From the NCBI GenBank assembly GCA_020718945.1, contig DYRB01000153.1:1-6907 (forward strand): a stretch of 6,907 nucleotides of DNA. Reading direction: 5' to 3'. Positions 1 to 6,647 of this stretch are shown in pieces. The translations under genes were made by a program, and so were the position numbers. The stretch comes from Lamprocystis purpurea (GTDB lineage Bacteria; Pseudomonadota; Gammaproteobacteria; Chromatiales; Chromatiaceae). Under the pieces are notes generated by a model. It saw nothing but the letters and a program-made list of their open reading frames with translations. It made no database searches and was not told the origin of the DNA. Each line of letters begins with the position of its first letter. The stretch's first letter is position 1.

Positions 1-386
1 CCCAGTGGACCCTGACCGCCGCCGAACTGGCCGGTGGCTTCGCCGCTGCGGCCCCGGCCGGCCGAGGCGCCGCCCCGCCACCGGTGGATCTGCCCGAGCC
101 TGGGCCGACGCCTGCCCCGGTGCCTGCCCCGGCGTCGGCCGCTCAGGCGCAGACCGGGCCCCGGCCGGCACCCGAGGCCCCGGACCGCCTCGACCCTGCC
201 GACCTGGCGGCCATCGAGGCCCTGATGGCCCGTCAGATTCGCCCCCTGCGGGAACAACTTGACGCGGCGGAGGACCGGGTACGACTGCACGACATCCTGG
301 GCGGTATCGGAACCCTGTTCGGCATCGCCGGGCTGGCCCTGTGGTGGGACAACCGGCGGCGCCGGGGACAGGGCGGTAGCGGGTGA
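1..386 (+). CDS. C-terminal part of NikL-like accessory component of a nickel/cobalt ECF transporter (5' truncated)
   Basis: The reading frame is open from the left edge (first full codon at 3) to the TGA at 384-386, giving 127 visible residues; the true start lies outside the window. Visible residues 1-11 (QWTLTAAELAG) look like the end of a folded domain. A long Pro/Ala-rich linker follows to about residue 62, then a charged helix (about 64-97, containing IRPLREQLDAAEDRVRLHD), one hydrophobic segment (about 98-115, ILGGIGTLFGIAGLALWW) and a short basic tail (DNRRRRG). Helix, single membrane anchor and positive tail fit a periplasmic domain tethered by a C-terminal anchor, as in the extra membrane proteins (NikL/NikN class) that accompany NikM-type nickel transporters. 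The family call rests on this C-terminal pattern and on the directly following cbiQ and cbiO genes; the N-terminal domain cannot be checked. The stop overlaps the GTG of cbiQ by three bases. The metal (Ni or Co) is not decided by the sequence. Confidence 0.75.
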   Translation, partial: QWTLTAAELAGGFAAAAPAGRGAAPPPVDLPEPGPTPAPVPAPASAAQAQTGPRPAPEAPDRLDPADLAAIEALMARQIRPLREQLDAAEDRVRLHDILGGIGTLFGIAGLALWWDNRRRRGQGGSG

Positions 387-1141
387 GCGTACCGGTCCTG
401 GCGGGGCTCCCCGCCGCCCCCTGGCTGGCCGAACGGGACCCGCGCCTGCGGGTCCTGGCCGCCCTGGGCTTCGCCGGGGTGACCGTCGGCCTGACCCGCC
501 CCGCCGCCCTGGTCGCGGCCCTGGGTCTGGCCCTGACCCTGGCCCTGGTCGGTGGGCTCGGCGGGGCCGCCCTGCTGCGCCGCCTGCTGGCCCTGGAGGG
601 TCTGCTCCTGGTCCTGGTCGCGACCCTGCCCTTCAGCGTCCCCGGCGATCCCCTCTGGACCTGGGGGCCGCTGACTGCCAGCCACGCCGGCCTGACCCTG
701 GCCCTGACGGTCCTGGCCCGGGCCAGCGCCATAGCCTTGGCCCTGGCGGCCCTGGTGGGGACCCTGGAGCCCGTCGCCCTGGGCCATGCCCTGGGTCGGC
801 TGGGGGTCCCCGAGCGTCTGGTCCACCTGTTCCTGTTCACCCTGCGCCACATCCAGTCCCTGCACGGGGAGTACGCCCGCCTGCGCCTGGCCATGCGCGC
901 CCGGGGCTTCGTCCCGCGCAGCGGCCGCCACACCTGGGACGCCCTGGGTTGGCTGGTGGGCATGCTGCTGGTGCGCAGCCTGGGCCGGGCCCGCCGCACA
1001 TTGGCGGCCATGCGCTGCCGTGGCTTCCAGGGGCGGCTCTATCTGCTCGATGACCTCGCCTGGACCGCCGCCGACACCCGGCTGGCCGCCGTCCTGGCCC
1101 TGACCCTGACGTCCCTGCTGGCCCTGGAGCACCTGCCATGA
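383..1141 (+). CDS. cbiQ: CbiQ/NikQ, energy-coupling factor transmembrane (T) protein
   Basis: This 252-residue, Leu/Ala-rich membrane protein is the scaffold that passes ATPase movement to the substrate-binding protein in ECF nickel/cobalt importers. Hydrophobic segments lie near residues 22-38, 41-58, 70-85, 103-127, 185-200 and 232-249. The diagnostic features are two short Arg-Gly motifs in the cytoplasmic part, AMRARGF (170-176) and AMRCRGF (209-215), which in this family sit on the coupling helices that dock into the ATPase. The length is normal for CbiQ. The start is taken as GTG at 383, which overlaps the upstream TGA (GTGA); an AGGGCGG stretch six bases upstream could serve as ribosome binding site, and the hydrophobic part of the protein begins about 20 residues in, so little is lost or gained. 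The stop overlaps the start of cbiO (ATGA). The name nikQ is equally possible because the metal is unknown. Confidence 0.93.
   Translation: MSVPVLAGLPAAPWLAERDPRLRVLAALGFAGVTVGLTRPAALVAALGLALTLALVGGLGGAALLRRLLALEGLLLVLVATLPFSVPGDPLWTWGPLTASHAGLTLALTVLARASAIALALAALVGTLEPVALGHALGRLGVPERLVHLFLFTLRHIQSLHGEYARLRLAMRARGFVPRSGRHTWDALGWLVGMLLVRSLGRARRTLAAMRCRGFQGRLYLLDDLAWTAADTRLAAVLALTLTSLLALEHLP
1126..1129 (+). promoter_or_regulatory. Ribosome binding site of cbiO inside the end of cbiQ
   Basis: A GGAG core lies eight bases before the ATG at 1138, within the last codons of cbiQ. It supports the ATG of the ATGA overlap as the start of the ATPase gene. Confidence 0.5.
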
Positions 1142-1938
1142 CCGAGCCGCTGCTGGAACTGCGCCGGGTCGGCTTCGACTACCCGGGGCGGACTGTCCTG
1201 ACTGGGGCGGACTTCGCCCTGCATCCCGGCGACCGGGTGGCCCTGGTCGGGCCCAACGGGGCCGGCAAGAGCACCCTGCTCCACCTGATGATGGGGCTGC
1301 ATCGGCCCACTGCGGGAGAGGTCTGGGCCTTCGGCCGGGTGCGTCGCAGCGAGGCGGAGTTCCGCGAGGTGCGCGGCCGGGTCGGGCTGCTGTTTCAGGA
1401 GGCCGATGACCAGCTCTTCTGCCCGACGGTGCTGGAGGACGTCGCATTTGGCCCCCTGAATCTGGGCCGCAGCCCCGCCCAGGCCAGGGCCGACGCCGAG
1501 CAGACCCTGGCCGTCCTGGGCCTGGCCGGCTTCGCCGCCCGGGTCACCCATCGCCTGTCCACCGGGGAGCGGCGCCTGGTGGCCCTGGCCACGGTGTTGG
1601 CCATGCATCCCCAGGTCCTGCTGCTCGACGAGCCCACCAGCGGCCTGGACGAGGCGACCGAGGCACGCATGACCGAGCACCTGATCGGGCTGCCCCAGGC
1701 CATGGTCATTGTCTCCCACGACCGGGTCTTCCTCGGGCGGCTGGCCAACCGTGCCGCCCTGCTCGCCGACGCCCGGCTGCTGGAGGCGACGCTGCACAGC
1801 CACCCCCATACCCACAGCCATTTGCACATACACCCGGTAGGGGAGATGCAGGCCGGGCACGGCGACGGCTTGCCCCAGCACCGCCATGGGCACGGGGTGG
1901 CGGAAGAGGGGAGGGATGAGGTGGGTGACCCGGACTGA
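1138..1938 (+). CDS. cbiO: CbiO/NikO, ATPase of nickel/cobalt ECF transporter, with histidine-rich tail
   Basis: A 266-residue ABC ATPase that powers metal uptake at the inner face of the membrane through CbiQ. All nucleotide-binding elements are visible: Walker A GPNGAGKST (38-46), Q-loop FQEADDQLF (86-94), signature LSTGE (140-144), Walker B VLLLDEP (160-166), D-loop SGLD (168-171) and the switch histidine in IVSHD (H194). The Q-loop followed by DDQLF and TVLEDVAFGP is typical of CbiO/EcfA proteins. The signature has Thr where most family members have Gly. After about residue 219 the fold ends and a tail follows with HSHPHTHSHLHIH (220-232) and more His at 241, 248, 250 and 252, eleven in all. 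Such tails can bind Ni, Co or Zn; a storage or sensing role is inference. The last residues (253-266) are acidic and polar. The gene is the last of the operon and converges on the efflux operon. Confidence 0.97.
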   Translation: MTEPLLELRRVGFDYPGRTVLTGADFALHPGDRVALVGPNGAGKSTLLHLMMGLHRPTAGEVWAFGRVRRSEAEFREVRGRVGLLFQEADDQLFCPTVLEDVAFGPLNLGRSPAQARADAEQTLAVLGLAGFAARVTHRLSTGERRLVALATVLAMHPQVLLLDEPTSGLDEATEARMTEHLIGLPQAMVIVSHDRVFLGRLANRAALLADARLLEATLHSHPHTHSHLHIHPVGEMQAGHGDGLPQHRHGHGVAEEGRDEVGDPD

Positions 1939-1964
1939 AGGCCGGTGCTCGGTCCTGGCGGCGT

Positions 1965-1990
1965 CGGGATCGATCCGGCCGGGGATCCCG
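1965..1990 (+). terminator. Possible 3'-end hairpin downstream of cbiO
   Basis: CGGGATC (1965-1971) and GATCCCG (1984-1990) form a perfect 7-bp stem with a 12-base loop, 26 bases after the cbiO stop. Two further G-T wobble pairs could extend it. There is no following T-run, so it is not a standard intrinsic terminator; it may protect the mRNA end or occur by chance in GC-rich DNA. Confidence 0.3.
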
Positions 1991-2119
1991 GTCAGGGGAC
2001 GAACGGCGGCTGGCGTGGGGCAGAACCCCTGTCAAGCATTCGCTACACCGATCCCAGCCTGGGCCTCGGCCCTGGCCCTGGCCGGCAGCAACTCCAGGTT
2101 TTGCGTCCGCATCGGTGCC

Positions 2120-2207
2120 CGTGGGAGCGGCGCCTCGCCGCGACCGCGTAGCGTGGCCACCGGGCTCGCTGCGCTTCGCCCGGTCGCGCCGAGGCGGCGC
2201 TCCCACG
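2120..2207. repeat. Inverted pair of REP-like palindromic units (BIME-like)
   Basis: Two 26-base units face each other: 2120-2145 on the + strand and 2182-2207 on the - strand, 24 of 26 positions identical, each beginning CGTGGGAGCG. Each unit folds alone: GCGGCG-CCT-CGCCGC (2127-2141) in the first, and GCGCCG-CCT-CGGCGC read on the - strand in the second (2200 to 2186). The only two differences (2130 and 2138 against 2197 and 2189) are a G-C to C-G swap at the two sides of one base pair, so pairing is kept. The spacer holds a further inverted repeat, ACCGGGC (2159-2165) with GCCCGGT (2178-2184). The layout matches REP pairs that sit between convergent genes in gammaproteobacteria, where they can affect transcript ends. 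Membership in a named REP family, and whether a REP-associated transposase exists in the genome, cannot be judged here. Confidence 0.8.
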
Positions 2208-2238
2208 GTGCTTCTGACCGCGATGTTGAGCGGTGGGC

Positions 2239-5200
2239 TCAGACTTGGAATTGCTGCCTGGCCGGCCTGTACCACCAGCGCCCCAGCCGGGCGTGGAAGG
2301 ACTCGTGGGCAGAGAGCAGGGCCGGGGTGAAGATCAGCACCAGCACAGTCGCGAACCCGATACCGAAGGCCAGGGACACCGCCATGGGGATGAGGAACTG
2401 GGCCTGGAGGCTGGTCTCGAAAATCAGCGGGCCCAGACCGACCACCGTGGTAGCCGAGGTCAGCAGCATGGCCCTCAGGCGCGAGCAGGCCGCCTCCACC
2501 AGGGCCGTATCGACATCCATACCCTCGTGGCGCAGGTCCTGGTACATGCTGACCAGGATGATGGCGTTGTTGACCACGATGCCGGACAGGCCGAAGAGCC
2601 CGAACAGGGACAGTAGCGTCAGGTCGATGCCCAGCAGCCAGTGCCCGACCACCGCCCCCACCAGCCCCAGGGGGATGCTGGTCATGACCACCAATGGCCA
2701 GCCCCAGCTTGAAAACACCGCCGCCAGGATGAGGAAGATCATGCCGAGCCCGAGGACCAGGCCCAGTTGCATGTCCCCCAGGGTCTCGCGCTGGTCGGCG
2801 GCGCGCCCCTCGAAGCTGTAACCGACCCCGTAGCGGGCCACCAGGGGCGGCAGCAGGTCCTCGGTGAGGGTCGCCTGGACCGAGTCCGGGGTGTTCTCGG
2901 CGCGGTTGATGTCGGCGCTGACCTCCACCGCCAGGCGCCCCTCGGCATGGCGCAGGGCCTCGAAGCCGCGGCGGGTCTCCCAGTTCGCCACCGTGTCCAG
3001 GGGCACGAAGTCGCCGTTGGGCAGGCGGATGCGCAGGCGCTCCAGGGCGTCCAGGCGGCTGCGCTCGGCCCGCGGCAGCAGGACCCGCACCTCCAGCTCG
3101 TCCGGACCGGACTGGACGAGTTGGGCCAGGTGGCCGTCGAAGGCGGCGCGCAACTGGGTCCCCAGGAGTTGGGTGGTCACCCCCAGGGCCTGACCCGCCG
3201 GGGAGACCCTATAGATGAGCTGTTCCCGCCCGAAGGGCATGTCGTCGATGATCCCCGATACCCCCGGCACCCCTTCCAGGCCCTGGGCCAGGTCCAGGGC
3301 CGCGGCCTTCAGGGCCTGGGCGTCGTCGCCGGTGAGACGGACATTCAGGTCCCGCCCCGGGGGGCCGGCCCGGCGCGCCGATATGGCCAGGCTCTCCAGA
3401 CCGGCGGGCATCCGGACCTGCTTGCGCCAGGCGGCGAGGAAGGTCTCGTTGCGGACGCTGCGGTCCTCCGAGGGGATCAGTTCCACCAGGATGGAGGCGA
3501 GCTGGTCGCCCTTGGCCCCGGACCCCGACTCCACCGATACCGTGGTCCCCAACCGCGCCACCGCCGCCTCCACCAGGCCGCCCCCCAGCCCCTGGTCGGT
3601 GGCCTTGAGGGCCCGCTCCAGCTCGGCGAGGAAGGCGGCGGACTGCTCCCGCGGGGTCCCGGCCACGAAGGTGGCATTGGCGAAGACGATCTGCCCCTCC
3701 GGCGAGGGGAAGAACACGAAGGCGATGCGCCCCCCCGCCAGCAGCCCCACGGACAGCAGCATCAGTACCGCCACCAGGGCGATGGTGACAAAGCGTCGGC
3801 GCACGGCGGCGGTCACCAGGGGGCGATAGAGACGGTCGCGGAACCGGTCGAAACCGGCATCCACCCGCTCCCGCCAGCGCGGCTTGGTCTCCTTGACCTG
3901 GTGGCTGAAGGCCGAGCGCAGATGGGCCGGCATGATGAGGAAGACCTCCAGCAGGGAGGCGATCAGGACCATGATGGCGACGAAGGGGATGTCCCCGAGG
4001 ATATTGCCCATGACCCCGCCCACCATCATCAGGGGCAGGAAGGCGGCCACGGTGGTCAGGGCCGAGGCGGTGATGGGCCAGAACATGCGCCTGGCCCCGG
4101 CGATGGCCGCCTCCGCCGGGGACAGCCCGGCGCGGAAGCGCGACTCGGCGTATTCGCCGATGACGATGGCGTCGTCGTCGATCACCCCCAGGGTCAGCAG
4201 CAGCCCGAACAGGCTGATCATGTTGATGGTCCCGCCGAAGGCCCAGAGCAGGGCCAGGGCGGCGAGGTAGGCGACCGGGATGCCCATGGCCACCCACAGG
4301 GCCACCCGCCCGGGTAGGAAGACATAGAGCAGGATGAGGACCAGCAGGAAGCCCTGGATGCCGTTGTCCGTGAGCAGGTCGATACGGTCGCGGATGAGCT
4401 GCCACTGCTCGTCGAAGACATTGACCTGGATGGAGGGCGGCAGGGTCGGTCGGGTCTCCGTCAACCATTGGTCGAAGAGCTTGGCCGCGCGCAGCGAGTG
4501 TCCGGTCTCGGCGCGCTGGACCAGAAGTTCCACCGTCGCCTGGCCCTGGGGGGCCGGGGTCCCAGCCATCGCTTCCGCATCCCCTGGGGTCTGAACCGGG
4601 ATCTGGCGCAGGGTCAGGGACGCGGGCCGCGCCTCCCGGACCAGGGTCGCCACGTCCCCCAGGCGCACCAGGCCGCGGCTGTCGCTGACCACCGCCAGGT
4701 CCTCGAAGGCGATGGCCTCCCGGCGCTGCTCCAGGCCGCGGATCTCCCGGGCCCCGTCGGCCTCCCCCGCCAGCCCCGAGGGCAGGTCCTGGGCGAGGCG
4801 CCCGACCTGCTCGCCGATGCCGTCCAGGGACAGCCCCAGGGTCTCCAGGACCCGGCCCGGGACCTCGATGGCGATGCGCTCGTCGGGCAGACCGGCTATG
4901 TCCACCCGGTCTATGCCCCGGGCCAGCAGGTCGCGCTCGAACTGGCGCACCCAGGGGCGCAGATCCGCCAGGCTGGGCCCGGAGACCAGGACCCGGGCCA
5001 CCGACTCGTAACGCGATATGCGGCTGATCTGGGGGGTCTCGGCGTCCTTGGGCAGGTTGCGGAACTCGTCCACCCGCTGGCGGACCTGGTCCAGGGCCAG
5101 CAGGGGGTCGGTCCCTTCCACCAGCTCCAGGGACAGGCTGGCGACCCCCTGGGTCGAGGTGGAGGTCAGCTTCTTCAGGCCATCGACGGTCTTGAGCCGC

Positions 5201-5412
5201 TCCTCGAAGGGGATGACGATGCCGCTCTCCACGTCCTCCGCCGAGGCCCCGCTCCACAGCACCCGCACCGAGATCACGTCCAGGGCGAAGGTGGGGAAGA
5301 ACTGGATGTTCATCCGCGTCAGGGCCACGCCCCCGAGGGCGAAGATGACGATCATCATCAGGTTGGCCAGCAACCCGTGACGGGCGAAGACGGCGATCAG
5401 ACCCCGCTTCAT
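2239..5412 (-). CDS. RND efflux transporter permease (AcrB/HAE-like inner-membrane pump)
   Basis: A 1057-residue inner-membrane proton antiporter, the usual RND length (AcrB 1049). It would form a trimer that takes substrates from the periplasm or membrane and passes them through the adaptor to an outer-membrane channel. Layout: TM1 about 10-30; first periplasmic loop about 31-345 with the typical FFPTFALDVISV and WSGASAEDVE motifs; TM2-TM6 about 352-497; TM7 about 541-560; second periplasmic loop about 561-880; TM8-TM12 about 882-1035. TM4 has GVIDDDAIVIGE with D413 and D414 at the AcrB D407/D408 positions and an extra D412. TM10 reads GLSGIVVNNAIIL, with N948 where AcrB has the essential Lys940; Lys-less RND subfamilies are known. 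The CzcA-type heavy-metal motif (DFG in TM4) is absent, so drugs, lipids or other organics are likelier cargo than metals. The start ATG (5412-5410) overlaps the adaptor stop (ATGA), giving translational coupling. No outer-membrane channel gene follows. Substrate unknown. Confidence 0.97.
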   Translation of the reverse strand: MKRGLIAVFARHGLLANLMMIVIFALGGVALTRMNIQFFPTFALDVISVRVLWSGASAEDVESGIVIPFEERLKTVDGLKKLTSTSTQGVASLSLELVEGTDPLLALDQVRQRVDEFRNLPKDAETPQISRISRYESVARVLVSGPSLADLRPWVRQFERDLLARGIDRVDIAGLPDERIAIEVPGRVLETLGLSLDGIGEQVGRLAQDLPSGLAGEADGAREIRGLEQRREAIAFEDLAVVSDSRGLVRLGDVATLVREARPASLTLRQIPVQTPGDAEAMAGTPAPQGQATVELLVQRAETGHSLRAAKLFDQWLTETRPTLPPSIQVNVFDEQWQLIRDRIDLLTDNGIQGFLLVLILLYVFLPGRVALWVAMGIPVAYLAALALLWAFGGTINMISLFGLLLTLGVIDDDAIVIGEYAESRFRAGLSPAEAAIAGARRMFWPITASALTTVAAFLPLMMVGGVMGNILGDIPFVAIMVLIASLLEVFLIMPAHLRSAFSHQVKETKPRWRERVDAGFDRFRDRLYRPLVTAAVRRRFVTIALVAVLMLLSVGLLAGGRIAFVFFPSPEGQIVFANATFVAGTPREQSAAFLAELERALKATDQGLGGGLVEAAVARLGTTVSVESGSGAKGDQLASILVELIPSEDRSVRNETFLAAWRKQVRMPAGLESLAISARRAGPPGRDLNVRLTGDDAQALKAAALDLAQGLEGVPGVSGIIDDMPFGREQLIYRVSPAGQALGVTTQLLGTQLRAAFDGHLAQLVQSGPDELEVRVLLPRAERSRLDALERLRIRLPNGDFVPLDTVANWETRRGFEALRHAEGRLAVEVSADINRAENTPDSVQATLTEDLLPPLVARYGVGYSFEGRAADQRETLGDMQLGLVLGLGMIFLILAAVFSSWGWPLVVMTSIPLGLVGAVVGHWLLGIDLTLLSLFGLFGLSGIVVNNAIILVSMYQDLRHEGMDVDTALVEAACSRLRAMLLTSATTVVGLGPLIFETSLQAQFLIPMAVSLAFGIGFATVLVLIFTPALLSAHESFHARLGRWWYRPARQQFQV

Positions 5413-6647
5413 TGTCCGGCCCCGGCCCCGGCCCCGACCTGGGCCCCGACCCGAGTCAGCCCCCCGGTCTCGCCCAGGTCCTCGACCTTGAGCCCGTCCA
5501 CCGCATTGGGCAGGTGGGTGGTCATGACCCGGGACCCGGCCGCGAGCCCCGGGGCCCGCACCAGGCCCTGGGCGGAGCCGGCCTCGCCGATCTCGCCCAC
5601 CCGCTCCACGGGCAGGGCCCGCAGGCGCCCGTCCACCACGGCATAGATGCGCTCGCCGCCGTTCAGGGCGGCATAGGGCAGGGCCACCGTGTCCGCCGCC
5701 ACGGGGCGCTCCAGGGTCAGGTCCACGAAGGCCCCGAGCGGCAGGTCGGCGTCCGGCTCCAGACGCAGCAGGGCATCCACCCCGCGGGCGTCGGCCTCCC
5801 CGGCCAGGCGGTCCAGGATCGCGCCGAAGCCCCGCCCGGCATGGCGGGCACGGGCCTGCAAGCGCTCGCCCCGGGCCAGGGCGGCGCGCAACTCCTGGCT
5901 GCGGTCGCCGGGGATCTTGGCGCGCAGATAGAGCCCGTCGTGGGGATAGAGGGTGAGGATGGTCTGATTGGGCTGGACCTGGTCCCCGGCGGCGGCCTCC
6001 ACCACCCCGATGCGGGCGTCGAAGGGGGCCCGGACCTCGCCCCGGGCCGCGTCGCGCTCGGCCTCCGCCAGCTTGGCCTCGAGGACCGCCAGGCGCGCCG
6101 GGTGCTCGTTGATGGCCTGCTCGCGCAGGGTCGCCGCCAGCCGGGCCCGGGCCAACTGCTCCCGGGCCTGGTCCACGTCGGCGGCGGTCCCCAGGCGTTG
6201 GGCCTGGACCTTGTCGGCCCGACCCAGGGCCGCCTCGGCCAGGTCCATCAGGGCCCGCTCCTGGGTCAGGGCCTCGCGGTCGTGGCGCAGCTTGAGCTGC
6301 TCCCTGGCCACCTCGGCCCTGGTCTGGGCCAGGCGGGGTTCCAGGTCGCGGGGGTCCATGCGGGCCAGCAGGTCCCCGGCGGCCACCCGGTCGCCGTCGC
6401 GCACCCTGACGCTGAGCAGGCGCCCGGCCACCGGGGCCGAGGCACGCACCCGGTCCGGGGCCTCGACCCGACCGAACAGGGCCAGGGTGGGGCTGTGATC
6501 GGCGGGGCTGACCGTCTGGGTCTCCACCCGCCAGACCCGCTCCTGGGGGGCAGCGGCGGCGGGCTTAGGGCGGGTCGTCTTGAGGAGCACGAAACCCCCG
6601 ACACCGAGCAGGACTATCACCAGGGGGAGGATACGGCGCAGGAACAT
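5409..6647 (-). CDS. RND efflux periplasmic adaptor (membrane fusion protein, HlyD/AcrA-like)
   Basis: A 412-residue protein that bridges the permease and an outer-membrane channel. Residues 6-22 (ILPLVIVLLGVGGFVLL) form an N-terminal membrane anchor; there is no cysteine and so no lipobox, unlike AcrA. Next come the first half of the lipoyl-like domain (about 60-98, with ASAPVAGRLLSVRVRDGDRV), a long Ala/Arg/Glu-rich helical hairpin (about 100-200), the second lipoyl half (about 203-233, GEVRAPFDARIGVVEAAAGD), a beta-barrel (about 235-315) and a membrane-proximal domain (about 318-392). The last 17 or so residues are a Gly/Ala tail coded partly by a hexanucleotide repeat. The start ATG at 6647 is followed at once by the anchor, and a weak GAGAG lies eight bases before it (6660-6656). 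First gene of the operon, overlapping the permease by four bases. Substrate cannot be told from the adaptor. Confidence 0.95.
   Translation of the reverse strand: MFLRRILPLVIVLLGVGGFVLLKTTRPKPAAAAPQERVWRVETQTVSPADHSPTLALFGRVEAPDRVRASAPVAGRLLSVRVRDGDRVAAGDLLARMDPRDLEPRLAQTRAEVAREQLKLRHDREALTQERALMDLAEAALGRADKVQAQRLGTAADVDQAREQLARARLAATLREQAINEHPARLAVLEAKLAEAERDAARGEVRAPFDARIGVVEAAAGDQVQPNQTILTLYPHDGLYLRAKIPGDRSQELRAALARGERLQARARHAGRGFGAILDRLAGEADARGVDALLRLEPDADLPLGAFVDLTLERPVAADTVALPYAALNGGERIYAVVDGRLRALPVERVGEIGEAGSAQGLVRAPGLAAGSRVMTTHLPNAVDGLKVEDLGETGGLTRVGAQVGAGAGAGQ
5418..5447. repeat. GGCCCC hexanucleotide repeat at adaptor/permease junction
   Basis: On the + strand GGCCCC occurs three times in tandem (5418-5435) and again at 5442-5447 after a GACCTG interruption. 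On the coding strand it encodes the Gly/Ala tail of the adaptor and lies 5 bases upstream of the permease ATG, occupying its ribosome-binding region. Because the unit is six bases, copy-number change would not shift the frame. Confidence 0.8.

Larger units (their letters stand above)
1939..2238. other. Convergent intergenic region, no credible gene
   Basis: These 300 bases separate the ends of cbiO (+) and the RND permease (-). Reading frames that cross it run into cbiO or the permease in wrong frames, use codons unlike the neighbours and resemble no family I know. It contains a hairpin shortly after cbiO and the inverted REP-like pair near the permease end. A small GGGG-CAGAA-CCCC hairpin (2017-2029) is too short to weigh. 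No T-run follows any hairpin, so no classical intrinsic terminator is evident. Confidence 0.7.

Noticed and set aside
233..1447. Long - strand reading frame opposite cbiQ and cbiO
   Set aside because: It is rich in Gly, Gln, Pro and Arg, matches no family, and lies antisense to two clearly recognised genes. GC-biased codons on one strand leave few stops on the other.
2030..2035. Perfect TTGACA -35 hexamer on the - strand in the gap after cbiO
   Set aside because: No -10-like sequence lies 16-18 bases downstream on that strand, and a promoter there would point into the end of cbiO.
2767..4317. Long + strand reading frame opposite the RND permease, and similar frames at 4468-5646 and 5412-6758
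   Set aside because: Composition is Gly/Gln/His/Arg-rich without motifs, and the opposite strand codes for complete RND proteins with all expected segments. They are antisense shadows of high-GC genes.
3209..5257. Second - strand frame of 682 codons within the permease gene
   Set aside because: It is a shifted frame of the permease gene, dominated by Gly, Pro and Arg, with no hydrophobic segments or known motifs.
2239..6647. Heavy-metal efflux (CzcAB-type) pump that balances the adjacent metal importer
   Set aside because: TM4 of the permease has the AcrB-like GVIDDDAIV pattern, not the DFG-containing motif of metal RND pumps, and the adaptor has no His or Cys metal-binding region. The two operons also converge and share no promoter.
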